The position numbers and the translations under genes are program-made. Positions 12,533-24,706 of a stretch of DNA of 64,000 bases are shown here, one piece after another (the stretch's first letter is position 1; the number at the start of each line of letters is the position of its first letter). The DNA is from Agroathelia rolfsii. Taxonomy: Eukaryota; Basidiomycota; Agaricomycetes; Amylocorticiales; Amylocorticiaceae. Under the pieces are notes generated by a model. The model had not been told where the DNA came from. It saw nothing but the letters and a program-made list of their open reading frames with translations, and did no database searches. The stretch is from the NCBI GenBank assembly GCA_018343915.1, contig JABRWF010000003.1, positions 1,488,001-1,552,000 of the forward strand. The letters run 5' to 3'.

Positions 12533-12814
12533 TGTAACGGCTCAGGCCGCTACACCTTTTCGATGTTGGGATTAGTATTGGGATTGGGCTCGGTAGCTTT
12601 TTCCCACAGGGTTTTTTGACGCACCCGAGCCCGGCTTGAGGGACTTTGGTTGTTACATTATGTGATGTAGTTTCTTAGTTGGTGGCTTCATGCCTTGTCG
12701 TTTCTTTTCTCTTTGTGAAACCAACGCCAGTAGCGGGCGTTCTCCGTTCTTGCCTATTTACACATACTCTCTTGCTTTAATCCAATTCTCTTGTCTATTG
12801 CCATGCCTGTTACA
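12533..12814. mobile_element. Solo LTR of an LTR retrotransposon
   Basis: The 282-bp block begins TGTAAC and ends GTTACA, a perfect terminal inverted repeat with TG...CA ends. It is flanked on both sides by the 5-bp direct repeat CGTTC (12528-12532 and 12815-12819). No internal gag/pol sequence or second LTR is present nearby. These are the marks of a solo LTR left by recombination between the two LTRs. The superfamily cannot be told from the LTR alone. Confidence 0.75.
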
Positions 12815-12954
12815 CGTTCCATTTGCATCTGAACCTTGAAATACTTTGAATTTACACGCTCAAGCTTATGACATAATGTGAATTTTACGATATTGTTGCC
12901 CGAAGTTCATTTCCATGAATGCCTCTACATTCCACCAATACAGATGATGTTTTC

Positions 12955-15900
12955 TCACTGCAGCAGCCCTTTTGCGGTCCAATACGATAGCCATGCTTCA
13001 ATATCCTTGACGTCTAGAGGACTCGCTTCTGAAAACGACGGACTAATCTGTCGCATGACGTCACAGCTCAGAGTTGCACCACCTCCTGCTTCTTCCGTTT
13101 CTGCTGCTTGAGCGCGACAGAAATGGGTGAAGAAGTTTAATAGCTTGATGGCAGGCTAGGAACACGTGAGTAAAGCTTTTTAAACCTTTTCAGTCACTAC
13201 ACTTACCACTGACTGTACCGTCTCCTCATCGGCAATTTGTGCCAACCCCTCGAGCTTCTGCAGCCATTGTAAAGCAGGTACAAGCGATATTTCTTGCTCA
13301 GGTGCATGTTTTTTGATGGCTGCGCGCACCAGCCCAATTATATCCGCCCAAGGCAACGGCTTGGGATGGAAAGCATGGAGTGTTGGTGGTGGACCCTGAT
13401 TCATGAAAAGGGTATCAACTATGGCATCTGAGACAGTTTGTGCGAGTATCCAAGAGGCCAACTAAGTTAATTTTTGTATGTCATTAGGTATGGTGCTTTT
13501 GAAAGGTAAAAACCAAACATACACCTGGCATAGTTGGCAACGAGCCCATTCGAACACCAGATCTGACAAGGATCGGGAACCAATCGCTTATCGCCCACGA
13601 TGGATGAACGATCTGTCCAATCCGGAATGAAGTTGCCTGAAGCCCGCTATTCTCAATTACCTGTTTACAAAATTCTTTAATTGACCTAGTTGAGCATAGA
13701 TAGTATTGAGAGTACCCACACGCTCAGCAACATACTTCGCTTCTCCATATCCAGGACCTACGACAAACCTGGATTCTAACTTGATGTCTTCGGGAACTTT
13801 GCCTTTTGATGCTGGCCAAGACTGTACGACAGCGACCGAAGATGTAAACAAGAATCGCAAGCGCTCTGGGTGGGGCACTGAAAGTGCTACATCTATCAGT
13901 TTACGGGTGGCAGCCAAATTCGGCTCAAATGATGCGATAGACAAGTTCAAGTCAAGACGCCATGCATTATGAATAATGGCTGTGACCGAGTAGCGAATCT
14001 GTAGGGGAAATTAACGTCAATATTTTCTATTTTTATGCAAATAGTGCAGAACACTTACCTCTTCGAAGATGTCATTTGGTAGCCCTAGGTTGTCTTGAGT
14101 TGCATCTCCTTCCAGTAAGATAACTTTTGGAGATGATAAAATACTCGTGTTCAATCCCAGCTCCTCCAGGGCTTTCTTCTGTCTATCCATAAGGCTTATC
14201 TGAGTACCAGATGGTCGGTTGAAACAATATATACGGTCCACGTTCTGGTGATGAACAAGCGTTGATAGCAAGTAAGATCCCAAGTTTCCCGTTGATCCCG
14301 TCAGCAATACGACGGCCGGAAGGGTAATCTCTGCATTATAAGAAATCTTTAAAGATCCTAGTCCTGTAGAATATTGCTCCACAGCTTTATCGATATGAGC
14401 CCATGCGACAGGTGCATTTAATGTACTCGTCGTATTTGATATAGTCGGGTCATGGGCTTCAATCATGAAATGAGCTATCTGGTCCAATGTAGGTTTATCA
14501 AATATTATATTTGCGGGAACATCTGGAATAGGGGTTTTATCAATCACTGGCTGCGTGTGTAAGGCGTGTACAATGCGATTGCGCAGGAATGTTGAACTCA
14601 AGCTAACACAAAACAGTAATTTAGCCTTCATGAACATGATGATTAATAGAAACCTTTACCTGTCTAGCCTTTGGGCGAAAAGATCTTTGCTGGGGTCTAT
14701 AGAGGCTGTCGCAGAAGTAATATCATTGATCTGCTGGGCCAGCCATGCGATAACTCCAGACTTTGTCCAATCTTGTGGGGGCTGGAACTGGCTATCGGTA
14801 TCTTGCCTATTTCCTTTCTCGAATCTCTCATATCTAGACCGTTCCGTTAAAAATTATTACATGCTGCCGCTAAAGATATAAGGATATCTTTGGGGAATAA
14901 CTCACAGTGCGGTGATCTCTGGCTCATAGGCAACTATTGTCGCTTTCTTCTTTACAGTACCTTTGTCAGTGCGTAGCATTGGTTTGCTTGGAGGTACTAC
15001 AAGGACCATAGAGCGATAAATGCGACTGAACGCAGGCACATCCTCGTTTGCCTTTTCTATGACAGGCCTGTGTGTGACTGTTATATGCTAGTTCCGAGTG
15101 TATGATAGGATACTCACCAGATCTCGTCCACGAAATCATCTTTCTCTTTGTCAGTTATGACAGTACGCCCTTGAATGGGCTCCACGAGTACACCAGCCTG
15201 AAGGCGCTCGCGTCCAAAGACAATCGCGGCACTAACCTGCATATTAGACACTAGTGTATCTTCTATAGGCTTCGGAACGACTTTCTCCCCCGAAGCAAGT
15301 ACAATGACATCATCCAGACGCCCTACGCTATATTGAAATATATGAATTCTGATGATAAAAAATGAGGGGCTGCTGACGCTTACATTTTGAACCGATCTGG
15401 TTTTGTCGGATGTGGGAGCCATAAGTCGGACGTCGCATATCCTCTCTTATCTTTAAGACCCAAGTTATCTACGGATACATCATGCGTTTCGCAGCTCTGA
15501 AGTACCATGAGTATCGAAAGGTTCGAGAATCAATCAAGCGCTGGCATGGCACTAACATGAATTGTCAACTCTAGAGAGCCATCCTCTTGTGGTACCCAAT
15601 GGATATCTGCTCGATCACTAAACTTCAGGTAGTTCCACTCGGCATTGTTCGGATCGTCACGGAGGTACATATGTACTACTGGACCAAACTAAGTTTATAT
15701 GATCAGTATACCGAACCAGTAAGCGCTTTCAGTCAATCACATGCCTCTGTAGCTCCATAAACGCAACGGACTCTGACACCAGATTTGACAAGAAACTGGC
15801 CTTTCTCATACGGCAATGGCCCACCTCCGTATGCCTATAACATGCATGTTTCAGTCTCGGCTCGTTCAATTTCAATCCAATGAGATTCTGTTGAAATGAA

Positions 15901-17122
15901 ATTAAATATACAGACCACAAAGACATAACTCTTAAGGTATTCAACATCCTCGGGGGATTGCGCCCACGCCTCAAGGAAGGAGGGCACAGACACGATCGCA
16001 TTCGCTCGTGTCTTGCGCGCATGCTCCAAGATGACGTCGCTACTAGGCATTATCGGAATTGGCGCTAGGCCCAGACCACGTACAGGTGTGAACATGCTAA
16101 CTCCCTTGAGTGTGAATGGCGGGAAGAACAGCTCGCATGTGAGGGCTGATCAACCACACGCAAGTTACACGCAGACACGCATATAATAAAAGTTAAAAGG
16201 GTTTTAGTTTTCTATTCACCTTTATAAGTGGATCTCATACCAATAGCGTGGAACGGTGGTGGGCCCAAGATGGATAATCGGAGAGATGGGTGTACATCTA
16301 ACTGATCTTGGACCCATCCTGCATTTGAGGAAGAGTTATACAATAAATATTAGCGTGTCACGAAACTTGGAATACCAAAATGAGCGTTTACCTAAATCGC
16401 ACCACTGTATAATGTTTCTTTGCGTCTCTGGAATCGGCTTAGGAAAGCCGGTGCTGCCCGAAGAGTGAAGGTACATAGCTACAGAAGTCATGTCTGGGTT
16501 AGATAAATCCGCATAAGGCGTGAACGCGTTTGCGGCTGTCTCCCGGCCCAAGTTAGGATACACGGATTTGAACTCAGGCGGCTCCTCGATTAAAAGTTCA
16601 AATGGCCCGTCATCTCCAGATTCGGACTGCTTTAATTCGGTCAGGATAGAATCAAGCAGTGGTCCAAGGGTGGCCCTCGTAGCTAACATGCGATGGCAAT
16701 TGGTTGCGCGTAACATGCTTATGATTCCTGCCGCCGAGTTGCGTGGTGACATGGGAAAAGGCTGCAGTAATTATGAGGGGTTTTTTTGTTCCAGAAATGA
16801 TAGAGGTCGTTCTTACAACTAGGCCAGCTTTCATCAATCCCACAGTGATAGGATGGTAGTGCAGAGAATCCAGTGTTGCCATGATGGCGACTACCTCCCC
16901 ATCGATTACTTGCGAATTGATTGGGCGCACGATATGCGCGACACGATGACACGCCCTACCAAATTCAAGCATAGATATTTCAAGGACGTCATCCGAAATC
17001 GGGGAAGCAACAAATCGGAACATGGGGAAACTTTCATTGTACTCTAGATTGAAGTCGACGACTTGAGTAAGTGCTAGAGAACCGTCTCTGGGCAGCCAGC
17101 GTGGTTCCTTCTGAATCGTCAT
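12955..17122 (-). CDS. Adenylate-forming reductase, A-T-R (NRPS-like), apparently intact copy 3
   Basis: NRPS-like enzyme that should activate a carboxylic acid with ATP, load it on a phosphopantetheine arm and release it reductively as an aldehyde or alcohol; the substrate is not known. Domains in order: N-terminal MTIQKEPRW; adenylation domain with LHSSGSTGFPKP, GPPPFHAIG, RCVYGATEFG, YATSDLW, VGRLDDVIVLASGEK and KGTVKKK; carrier motif QRLDSLSSTFLR with the Ser joined across an intron; reductase domain with LLTGSTGNLGSYLL, FLFTSS and GYGEAK; C-terminal SYWTAKGLLQ. About a dozen introns; all exons I joined stay open to TGA at 12955. One intron (donor at 15744) starts GC instead of GT. The start at 17122 follows alignment with copy 2; an upstream in-frame ATG at 17221 is possible. 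Two decayed paralogues lie downstream on the same strand. Confidence 0.85.
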
Positions 17123-18805
17123 CCCAGCAAATCTATCTGTGAAAATGAGGCGCAGAATAAAGATCTGGTAGAAGGTATGAAGGGGTAACAAGCTGGAAGA
17201 AAGGCTAGGGTCGTTCTGCATGATTTATATGCGCACCCTGAGTCTTCTATCATCCTGCACTATCAGATGGGGATGCGGTACTCACAGACTTGATTTGTCA
17301 ACGGCGACTGCAGATTTAAAGAAGCCTCGAACTGATGCAAACCGATCATGGATCCGTGATGAATCTGATCATGATGCATGATGCATACTAATAGCTACCA
17401 GTGATTTGATTGTTAATGTCCTTGTCACGCATGGCGCGGGATTTGGTACGAACATAATGGTACAAAGTTATATTGGTTTTGGGACATCATGTCTACTAGT
17501 ACAACAGCCGAGTCACACGAATACAATTGCTGTCCTGAGCTCACAATGCAGCTAATGGGGCAGTTGTAGCACAGTATCATTGGGTGCTGAGTATACTATA
17601 GGTGGTACCTTACATGAATGAGACATGAATTGAGCTGATGACGCGATAAAAAGAAATAAAGATAGGTAAAATAATAAATTTCCACACGCAATAACCTCAA
17701 ATTATTGCAACCCTAAAGAAACTGCAAGACTGGTTGGGTTCAGTGTATCGACAACTAATAAATACGAGGTTTGTACTGAAGTGCCACTTGAAGGATTCCA
17801 GTAAGATTATGCCACATATTCTCACAGTATTGCACCTGAGATCGGTCTTAATTTTTATTTATACGTTTCATTATTGCAGCTATCTATTATTATTGATCTC
17901 CAACTTGAAGTTATCTACCGCGTGACCAAATAGGATAAGAGTTAACGTTGACAATTACATGGCTTAGCAATATGGAAGCTAATGAGAAAAATCAATAGGT
18001 TTTGCAGCATTTTACACTCTTACTACCATGTGACAAGTTAATGAGAAAATTGATCGACATCCCATAGTGCAGAGTGAGATGGCAGCTTAACGTGGAAGAC
18101 TTGTGGCCTGAGATGCTCAAGATAGAGGCCGAACACGGCTTAGACGGTAGTAAGGAGGAAGACCGGCCCATGGACAGGCTTAGTCAGCGGCTTGAACGAG
18201 AGCCGGCCTTCCTCGAGCGATAGACTGACGCATCAAGGGGTGAGAATGCTGAGAGCTCGTCAGCAACACCTCAAACCTTTGTGCACTTGCCTATGCTGGT
18301 GGATAGGGATGGCCGGGGGGGGGGGTGAACATGACTACCTCCTCCAGAGAACCGTAGTAGGGCTGGAAGATGAAGTGTGAGACTCCAAAGCTCTGCTCTC
18401 ACTTACCGACGCGGAGAGCGAAATTATAGCCTGCGGCTGTCTTCCCAATGCCAAAACTCAGCCTCGCAGGCTCGGGATCGTTTAACGGCAACACGGAACA
18501 CTCGCGCAGTTGACATGTATCCTGTGGCTGCATTCAGACGCCACAGTTGCCATGATGAGCCGAGTAGCTGCCATTCTCAGTGCCTTCGGCTAAAACTCTG
18601 TCAAATACCGAATGTTCATAAATGTGATGAAAATGATTTTTATTCAATCAGGTCCCATGGTATATCTATGAAGATGGGTGTCTATGGATCGCAGCTATAG
18701 TAATCCAGAGAATGTATTAATACAGTGTTTTCAACAAGTGTCCTCACAATGAAGATAGTACAGCAATAGAACGAAGAAAGCAAATAGAAAAAACGACTCC
18801 AACTG
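17123..18805. other. Intergenic stretch with possible coding relic
   Basis: Mostly AT-rich with no gene. A 51-codon plus-strand frame at 18068-18223 has a protein-like composition (motif DLWPEMLKIEAEHGLDG), and about 170 nt further on a second open stretch reads LTDAESEIIACGC. They are separated by stops and shifts, so a decayed gene of unknown identity is possible. A run of eleven G lies near 18315. Confidence 0.35.
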
Positions 18806-20495
18806 CTACCTATCAACGTTACCCTGTAAATTACCATCCCCGAGCACAACCTTCCTATCCTCGAGTGCAATCACACCAGGATCATCCCCTAGTGCTACAG
18901 ACCATACGTTATCAAACTCAGTAGGCTCTGGTGGGGAAGCACGCGACGAAGGCGCGAATACGTCCAGGGGTACTGCACCAACACTAGGCGATGCAGCGCC
19001 GACCGTAGTCGCAAGTTCAGGCTGCGTCGTGGTGGAGATGGCAAATGTACCCTGGCCAGCACGAAAGAAAGCGCGGTTGTTGAACACAGCGAGGAGGGTG
19101 TTGGAATAGAGCTTTGCAAATACTGTTGCTCTGTGAGTGAAAGGGGGATTTGAAAGGGAGGAAAGGGAAATAGGGTTGTAGTGAGGAAATTGCAATGAAG
19201 TTCTTAATAATTTCAATAGGGGTATGACTTACGGGGCAAGATAAAGGCTTTCGTTCTATGAACACGGGGTTATTGACACTAGGCTTATTGTGGAAGAAAT
19301 TTGACAGGTTACCTGCAGAGCTTGAAAGGTGATTACAGCTACAAGTGCCGCGGACGCTTTAGAAGGAAATTAGAACGCTATAAATGGATCAACGCTATGC
19401 TTCAAAGAACCCACCTGTGAGAGTACCAGTCTCAATAACCAGCTTTACGAGCCTTTTGATAATATATTGCGTCTGTGAAACGACATTTTCTTTCGCACGC
19501 AAAAGCTAAAATATATCGCTCATTAGTACAGCAAAATACTTCCAGTATAATTTATTAAACCTACAAAATAGGTCATTGTGATTGCAATAATAATGTCCGT
19601 CAAGGCGCTACCACTATACCAAATAATGACGACGTGGTAGATTTCATGTACACCTTTGAATGTTCCGATAACTTTGAGCTGTGTGTAATTATAATTTCTT
19701 AGTATTGTAGGAACCATGGATAAATACATGGACATTACCTGGATCCCCGTCGCAATGCCAGCTGCACCTTGCGCAAACGAGCACTATAGAGATAATTGAA
19801 TTGAGCACCATATCGAAGGTGTGCAGGGGAATCAAACGCACTAGTACGATGATGACAGGGAGATATATAGACCTTGACAAAACCCAGACACGCCATGCAA
19901 AAAAGCATTGCACCGTCATGGACACGAAACTTGTCAAGATGGGGATATCAAACCAATTAAGATTGAGCCGCTGGATACTACTTTGGTCACCCCATCCGTA
20001 CACAAACCAGACGAATGCGTCTGAGGAAGCCATGAAGGTCTGTACGGATTCCGCAAGAAACATCCCATAGACTGGTCATTGCCGTTATTTCGAAAATGGT
20101 GTAGAAATTAAGAAAGGAATATTGAAGATCGCATGAGTTTTCTCACCGAGGCACTTGATAGTCCGACCATCTTCAGGGAAAGTAATCGTGTAGATGTCTT
20201 CGATAAATCCAGGTCAGAATTTGAGGCCAGTTTTACAAATAAGCCGAAAGAACACGAGACAACAACGCACAAACTTGGATGATCAAGACGCCATAGAGCA
20301 TCCAATTTAAAAAGTTACCCACAAGCTGTGGCCCAATCCTGAGACAGCCACAAAAGAAGTATGGACAAGGGGATAGTGACGTTAAAGGGAGGAGGACGGT
20401 GCGAAATAGCAGATATCACAGCAATGAAATGTATATGGTACTTACTGGACCGCGATGTCCCTCGGTAAACCAGAGTCAGTGGCAGTAACGGCCAT
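18806..20495 (-). CDS. DUF6534 multi-pass membrane protein, copy 1
   Basis: Seven-helix-like membrane protein family (DUF6534) widespread in Agaricomycetes; molecular function unknown. The start MAVTATDSGLPRD (20495) is followed by IGPQLVGNFLNWMLYGVLIIQV. Later blocks include FVYGWGD, a helix with VQCFFAWRVWVLSR, the amphipathic QGAAGIATGIQ, ALTDIIIAITMTYF, the cytosolic IIKRLVKLVIETGTLT, and VFAKLYSNTLLAVFNNR before a Ser/Pro-rich tail. Exons are short and include a 23-nt one encoding NESLYLAP; its donor here is GTAACC. A TATA-like box lies about 56 nt upstream of the ATG. The paralogue at 21884-23800 has the same exon plan. The family call is good; no role is inferred. Confidence 0.82.
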
Positions 20496-21883
20496 GAGAG
20501 TGAGGAAGCGAGAAAAAGGTCCCTGCCCCGAGATTGGACTTGATTGCACGTATATAGGCAAGCCTATGAATACAGTAGACAGAGCTCCGCCTCGTGACTT
20601 GCGCCTAGTGAGACATATAGTGTATCAAATGTATCAATCAATCAGAATCGGAGTCTTATGAGGACTGATTCAAGGCTCCACAGGTTTCATGCAGTTGGAA
20701 GAAAACGTGGAAAGATAGACGTTGTGTCCCAGCCAGCCTAGAAGTCAGAGCCAAGACGCCAGAGAGCGAGAAAGGATGTGAGGCTGATTTTCTGGTTATT
20801 CCCGGCTCAGGCTTTTGTTGTGAGCAAGGACGAGCCCCTGAGAAATAGAAGGACAAAGGCCGAGGCATTAGCTCATCAGTGCATCAGCAGCAGATGCATC
20901 AGCGCTCAGTATTAGTTTCACAATGTGTTAATATAGATCGTGGAGATACGAGCCATAAACAAAGATAAATACTGAGCACACAGTCATCATCACGCGGTCA
21001 ACATGGGTTACAAGCAGATCATAGAGTTTAGTTCCGGACCGTGCCGCTGTACTATCAGATATAGTCAAGTATCAAGTCGTTGCCTCGGAGTAGGTATCAT
21101 TGTTAGTCAAATTATGGCCTAGGACTCAGTACTCAGTACTCAGTTTTGGATCAAGCGTTTCAAATATAAAGGCCCTGAGAGCGTTTTGTATTCCACACTG
21201 ACAACATATTCCTGTGTTTGGATATCGCAGCTATGAACAATTTCCCAAGCTCTACTAAAGCCCATCAAGTCCTGGCGTATTCCAAAAACTAAATTGATTC
21301 CAAGAGTTTTTCGGTTATATGTTGCAGTTTAGAAGCTTATGCTGCCAGTAGGAGTGAAACGCAGCCTGGCATCAGGCGGATAGGACTACAATGCGTTGTG
21401 CCCTCACTCCCGCTGCCGACAGTCACCCGCCTTTGATGAGTTACCATGTGATGCGTGATAGGCTAATTATAACTGATATCACACGTGATTTCGCAAGACT
21501 TTTTACGTTTTCAGATTTCAAATGAGACCGATGTATCTAGGGTATCCGAAAGTATAGACAACTATTAGTAGGAAGACTTGTATCGTTACAGTATAATTTC
21601 TCGGGACGTACTGCTCCTCTCTGGCCTTTGGAAAGTCGCCACTCCCCCCGCCATGTATTCTGAGCAGTGAGCCTCCAACACCCGGCGGCCCAAGACCGTA
21701 GCCAGACCACCTGCTCAGCACGCCGAGTAGCCTCCCAATCGTACAGCAGGCGGTACTGCCCAGCCAAGTACTACTACGGCCCAATATGCAATAACCGTAG
21801 TCTGGGTTGGGTCGGAAGCGCACGCGGCGTCAATATTATACATCATCACGTCCTTATCCACGCTCCAAATTCCCCTACTGTCA
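20496..21883. other. Intergenic between DUF6534 copies
   Basis: Holds the promoter of copy 1 and the 3' flank of copy 2. Overlapping frames on both strands around 21518-21963 show no motif and partly sit opposite the end of copy 2. No further gene is called. Confidence 0.4.
20551..20556 (-). promoter_or_regulatory. TATA box of DUF6534 copy 1
   Basis: TATATA on the minus strand, about 56 nt before the ATG at 20495; the spacing is like that of the other TATA boxes in this window. Confidence 0.45.
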
Positions 21884-23800
21884 TCACCTCTCCTCACTCG
21901 TGGATCTACGCAAACCACCCCGAAGCGCAACCGTATCACTAGCCTCCAAGTCCTCATCCGCATCTACCACAAAAGACTTTCGATCCTCATCATGATCATC
22001 GTCCATCTCAGGCTTTGCCGCTCCCTTGTCCACACCCACGACGCCCACGCCAGTGACAGCCGACTTGATTGGATCCACCATCGACGCTGTAGTAGCCCAT
22101 ACGCTCCCGGTCATGTGCGGCGGCATCACTTTGGAGTCCTTCTGCGAGCGCAACTGCAGAGACATCGACTGCGGCTGGTGGGGTGGGGACGCGGCAGGAT
22201 AAGAGAATGAGCCACCGCTAACGTCGGCAGCGACTGATAGACCGGAGATACTAAACGTGGTCGAACGGCGCGCGACGAAGGTTCCCTCGCCGGCGCGGAA
22301 GTGTGCGCGGTTGTTGAATACGGCGAGGAGAGTGTTGGAATAGAGTTTTGCGAATACCATTGCTCTGTTGAGAGAGGAAGACTGGTAAGTAATTCTGTTC
22401 TCGCACAGGAAAGCCTAGGTTATGGTTATGCCAGCTAACTTACGGGGTGAGGTATAGACTTTCATCCTGAAATAACGTATGGTATGAAGTTTAGTACTGA
22501 GCATAGTGGCACGATTTCTGATTGGTCTACTTGCCTGCAGAACTTGAAAGAGGATCAAAGCCACAATCGTCATTGACGCTTTGAGAATGATCAGCGACGC
22601 ACAATAACAAATACTACAAAGCGCCTACCTGTTAATGTGCCAGTCTCTACAGTCAGCTGTACGAGCCGCTTGATGATTTCTTGCGTATGAGGGATCACAG
22701 TTGTCTTGGCACGTAGGAGCTATTATAAAGAACATATGATTAGCTTTTTCTTGATAGATCAATTCTCTCTCTTGCATACTCACGAAATAGGTCATGGCAC
22801 CTGCAATGATGACGTCTGTGACAGCACTGCCTATGAGCCAAACTATGGCGACGTCGTATAGTGTGTGCACACCGGCGAAGGACCCTATTATCCTGAGCTA
22901 CAGTGGGCTCAGTATCATGATATGTATTGCGAAATAAACGTATTCTGACCTTGATGCCCGTTGCAATCGCAGCACCGCCTTGCATCATTGAGAACTATTC
23001 AGGTATGATCAGCACTCCTGAAGACAAACAAAAACAAAAACAAAACAGAAGTCGCAACAGAACAGAGACGCACAAGTACAATAATGATGGGCAACACCGC
23101 CGACTGTGAGAGAATCCAGACTCGCCATGCGAAGAAACACTGCACGGCCATGGAGACGAAGCCGGACATGATGGGCACATCGAACCAGTTGAAGTTAAGG
23201 TCGAGTATGCTCTCCGGATTGCCCCAGCCGTAGACGAACCAGGTGAAGGCGTCCGAGGTGGTGAAGAATGTTTGGAGGCTTTCGACGACGTATATCCCGA
23301 ATACTGGATGAATGCGGGTTTGAGAAACGGAAATAAGGCATTGATAACAATGTAGTGTGAGGCTTGCCTAGGAGTTTGATACCTCGATCATCGTTGGGAA
23401 AGGTAGTCCCGTAAATGTCTGTGTGACAATAATTCAATAAGTTAGCACTTCTCACCAATGAACTACAAACACACTCTACGCACAAACTTGAATGGTTAAG
23501 ATACCATAAAGCATCCAATTGAAGAGGATACCAACAAGCTGTGGGCCTATTCTACCATAATGTAATGCAGCGTAGGATAGAGAAACGAGGATCCGGATCA
23601 GCGAAACGTCCTCGATCAACAATGATGAAAATGACGATGGATAGGGAGTGAGGGAAAGAACCCGACAGCGGGGTGGCTCCGACTGCCCGGGACGCGGTGG
23701 CAATGGAATGGAATACTTACAAGACGGCAATGTTGCTGGGCACTCCAGCTCCAGCACCAGCTCCTGCCGCTGCTGTTACATGTGTGGGGACGACAGCCAT
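21884..23800 (-). CDS. DUF6534 multi-pass membrane protein, copy 2
   Basis: Paralogue of the protein at 18806-20495, function unknown. Starts MAVVPTHVTAAAGAG, then GPQLVGILFNWMLYGILTIQV, FPNDDRGIKLLVFGIYVVES, FVYGWGNPES, VQCFFAWRVWILS, QGGAAIATGIK, AVTDVIIAGAMTYF, IIKRLVQLTVETGTLT, a 23-nt exon for DESLYLTP, and VFAKLYSNTLLAVFNNR. The hydrophilic tail (about 135 residues) is acidic near its end (EMDDDHDEDRKSF). Two donors are GC rather than GT: GCAAGC (donor at 23367) and GCAAGT (donor at 22534). At the first, a nearby GTATCA donor is possible but would drop the IKLL stretch that copy 1 conserves. Likely plasma- or endomembrane; inference only. Confidence 0.82.
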
Positions 23801-24706
23801 GGGCGGCGTTCAGAGAGAAGGACGACAAAGACAGCGTCCGGGACAAGGTTGACGTTAAGGGAGACCTCTCTTCGTTCGTGTTCTTTAATTATTCAGTTGC
23901 GGCCCTTGTCTATGACGCCTCCTAACGGACTTGCGTCCCTGCTTCTTTTTTTCGCTCGTTGGTCGTGGCGTCCTGCGCCTATGAAAAAAAAAAAAAGCAG
24001 ACCAAGCTCTTTCTGGGCAAGACTGGGAGTAATAAATGAGAAGGAGATATTGGAAGGGACGAAGCTAGCAAGGCGCTGTTTCTGTTCCTCATTGCACATG
24101 GCCCCATGTCATGCCGTTCACGAGCAGTAGCGACCCCTGAGGCCTGAGCTTCTGGTGCTGAAAGAAAATGCTCATAGCGGTCATATGGCACCCTTACAAC
24201 TGAGCACTATCACAATCGGAAGAAGAACTCGGTAGTGTGCAATGTGTGCATGACTTCATTTTGTTGACTGCCGGTGTGAATGTGAGAGTCTTGCGGGAAG
24301 CGCGGGAGTAAGCATTATATTACACTGTTGTCATATTACAATGTGCTTTCCCACTGGCGTGTAGCCGCTAATCGGCTCATCACTGGAAGATGCTTACGAA
24401 AAAAAAAAATAACAATTTATATTGCATGTGTGTAAACAGAATATATAAATAAACCAATGTATCCCTGCTCTGGTTGTTGAGGAAAAAAAAAAAGATGTTT
24501 AGTCAACCGACGAATCAACCTATAGATAAACCCGAGTTTAGAAGACCAATGAAATTAACTTCTCTTTCCCTGCTCGTTGAATCCTTTCCCCTGTAGGACA
24601 ATGCAGCCTTTACTCCACATTTCAACAACCCAATGCTTATGCCATCGTACTTACGTTCGCCAGTATAAACACTTCCGATACTGGCGGACGCAGTTTATTA
24701 TCAATT
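23801..24706. other. Intergenic stretch
   Basis: The 5' flank of DUF6534 copy 2 and the 3' flank of the transporter. Several A-rich runs (near 23988, 24400 and 24485). Nothing else seen. Confidence 0.45.

Noticed and set aside
21518..21963. Several overlapping frames on both strands at the end of DUF6534 copy 2
   Set aside because: Partly antisense to the acidic tail of that gene and without domain signs.
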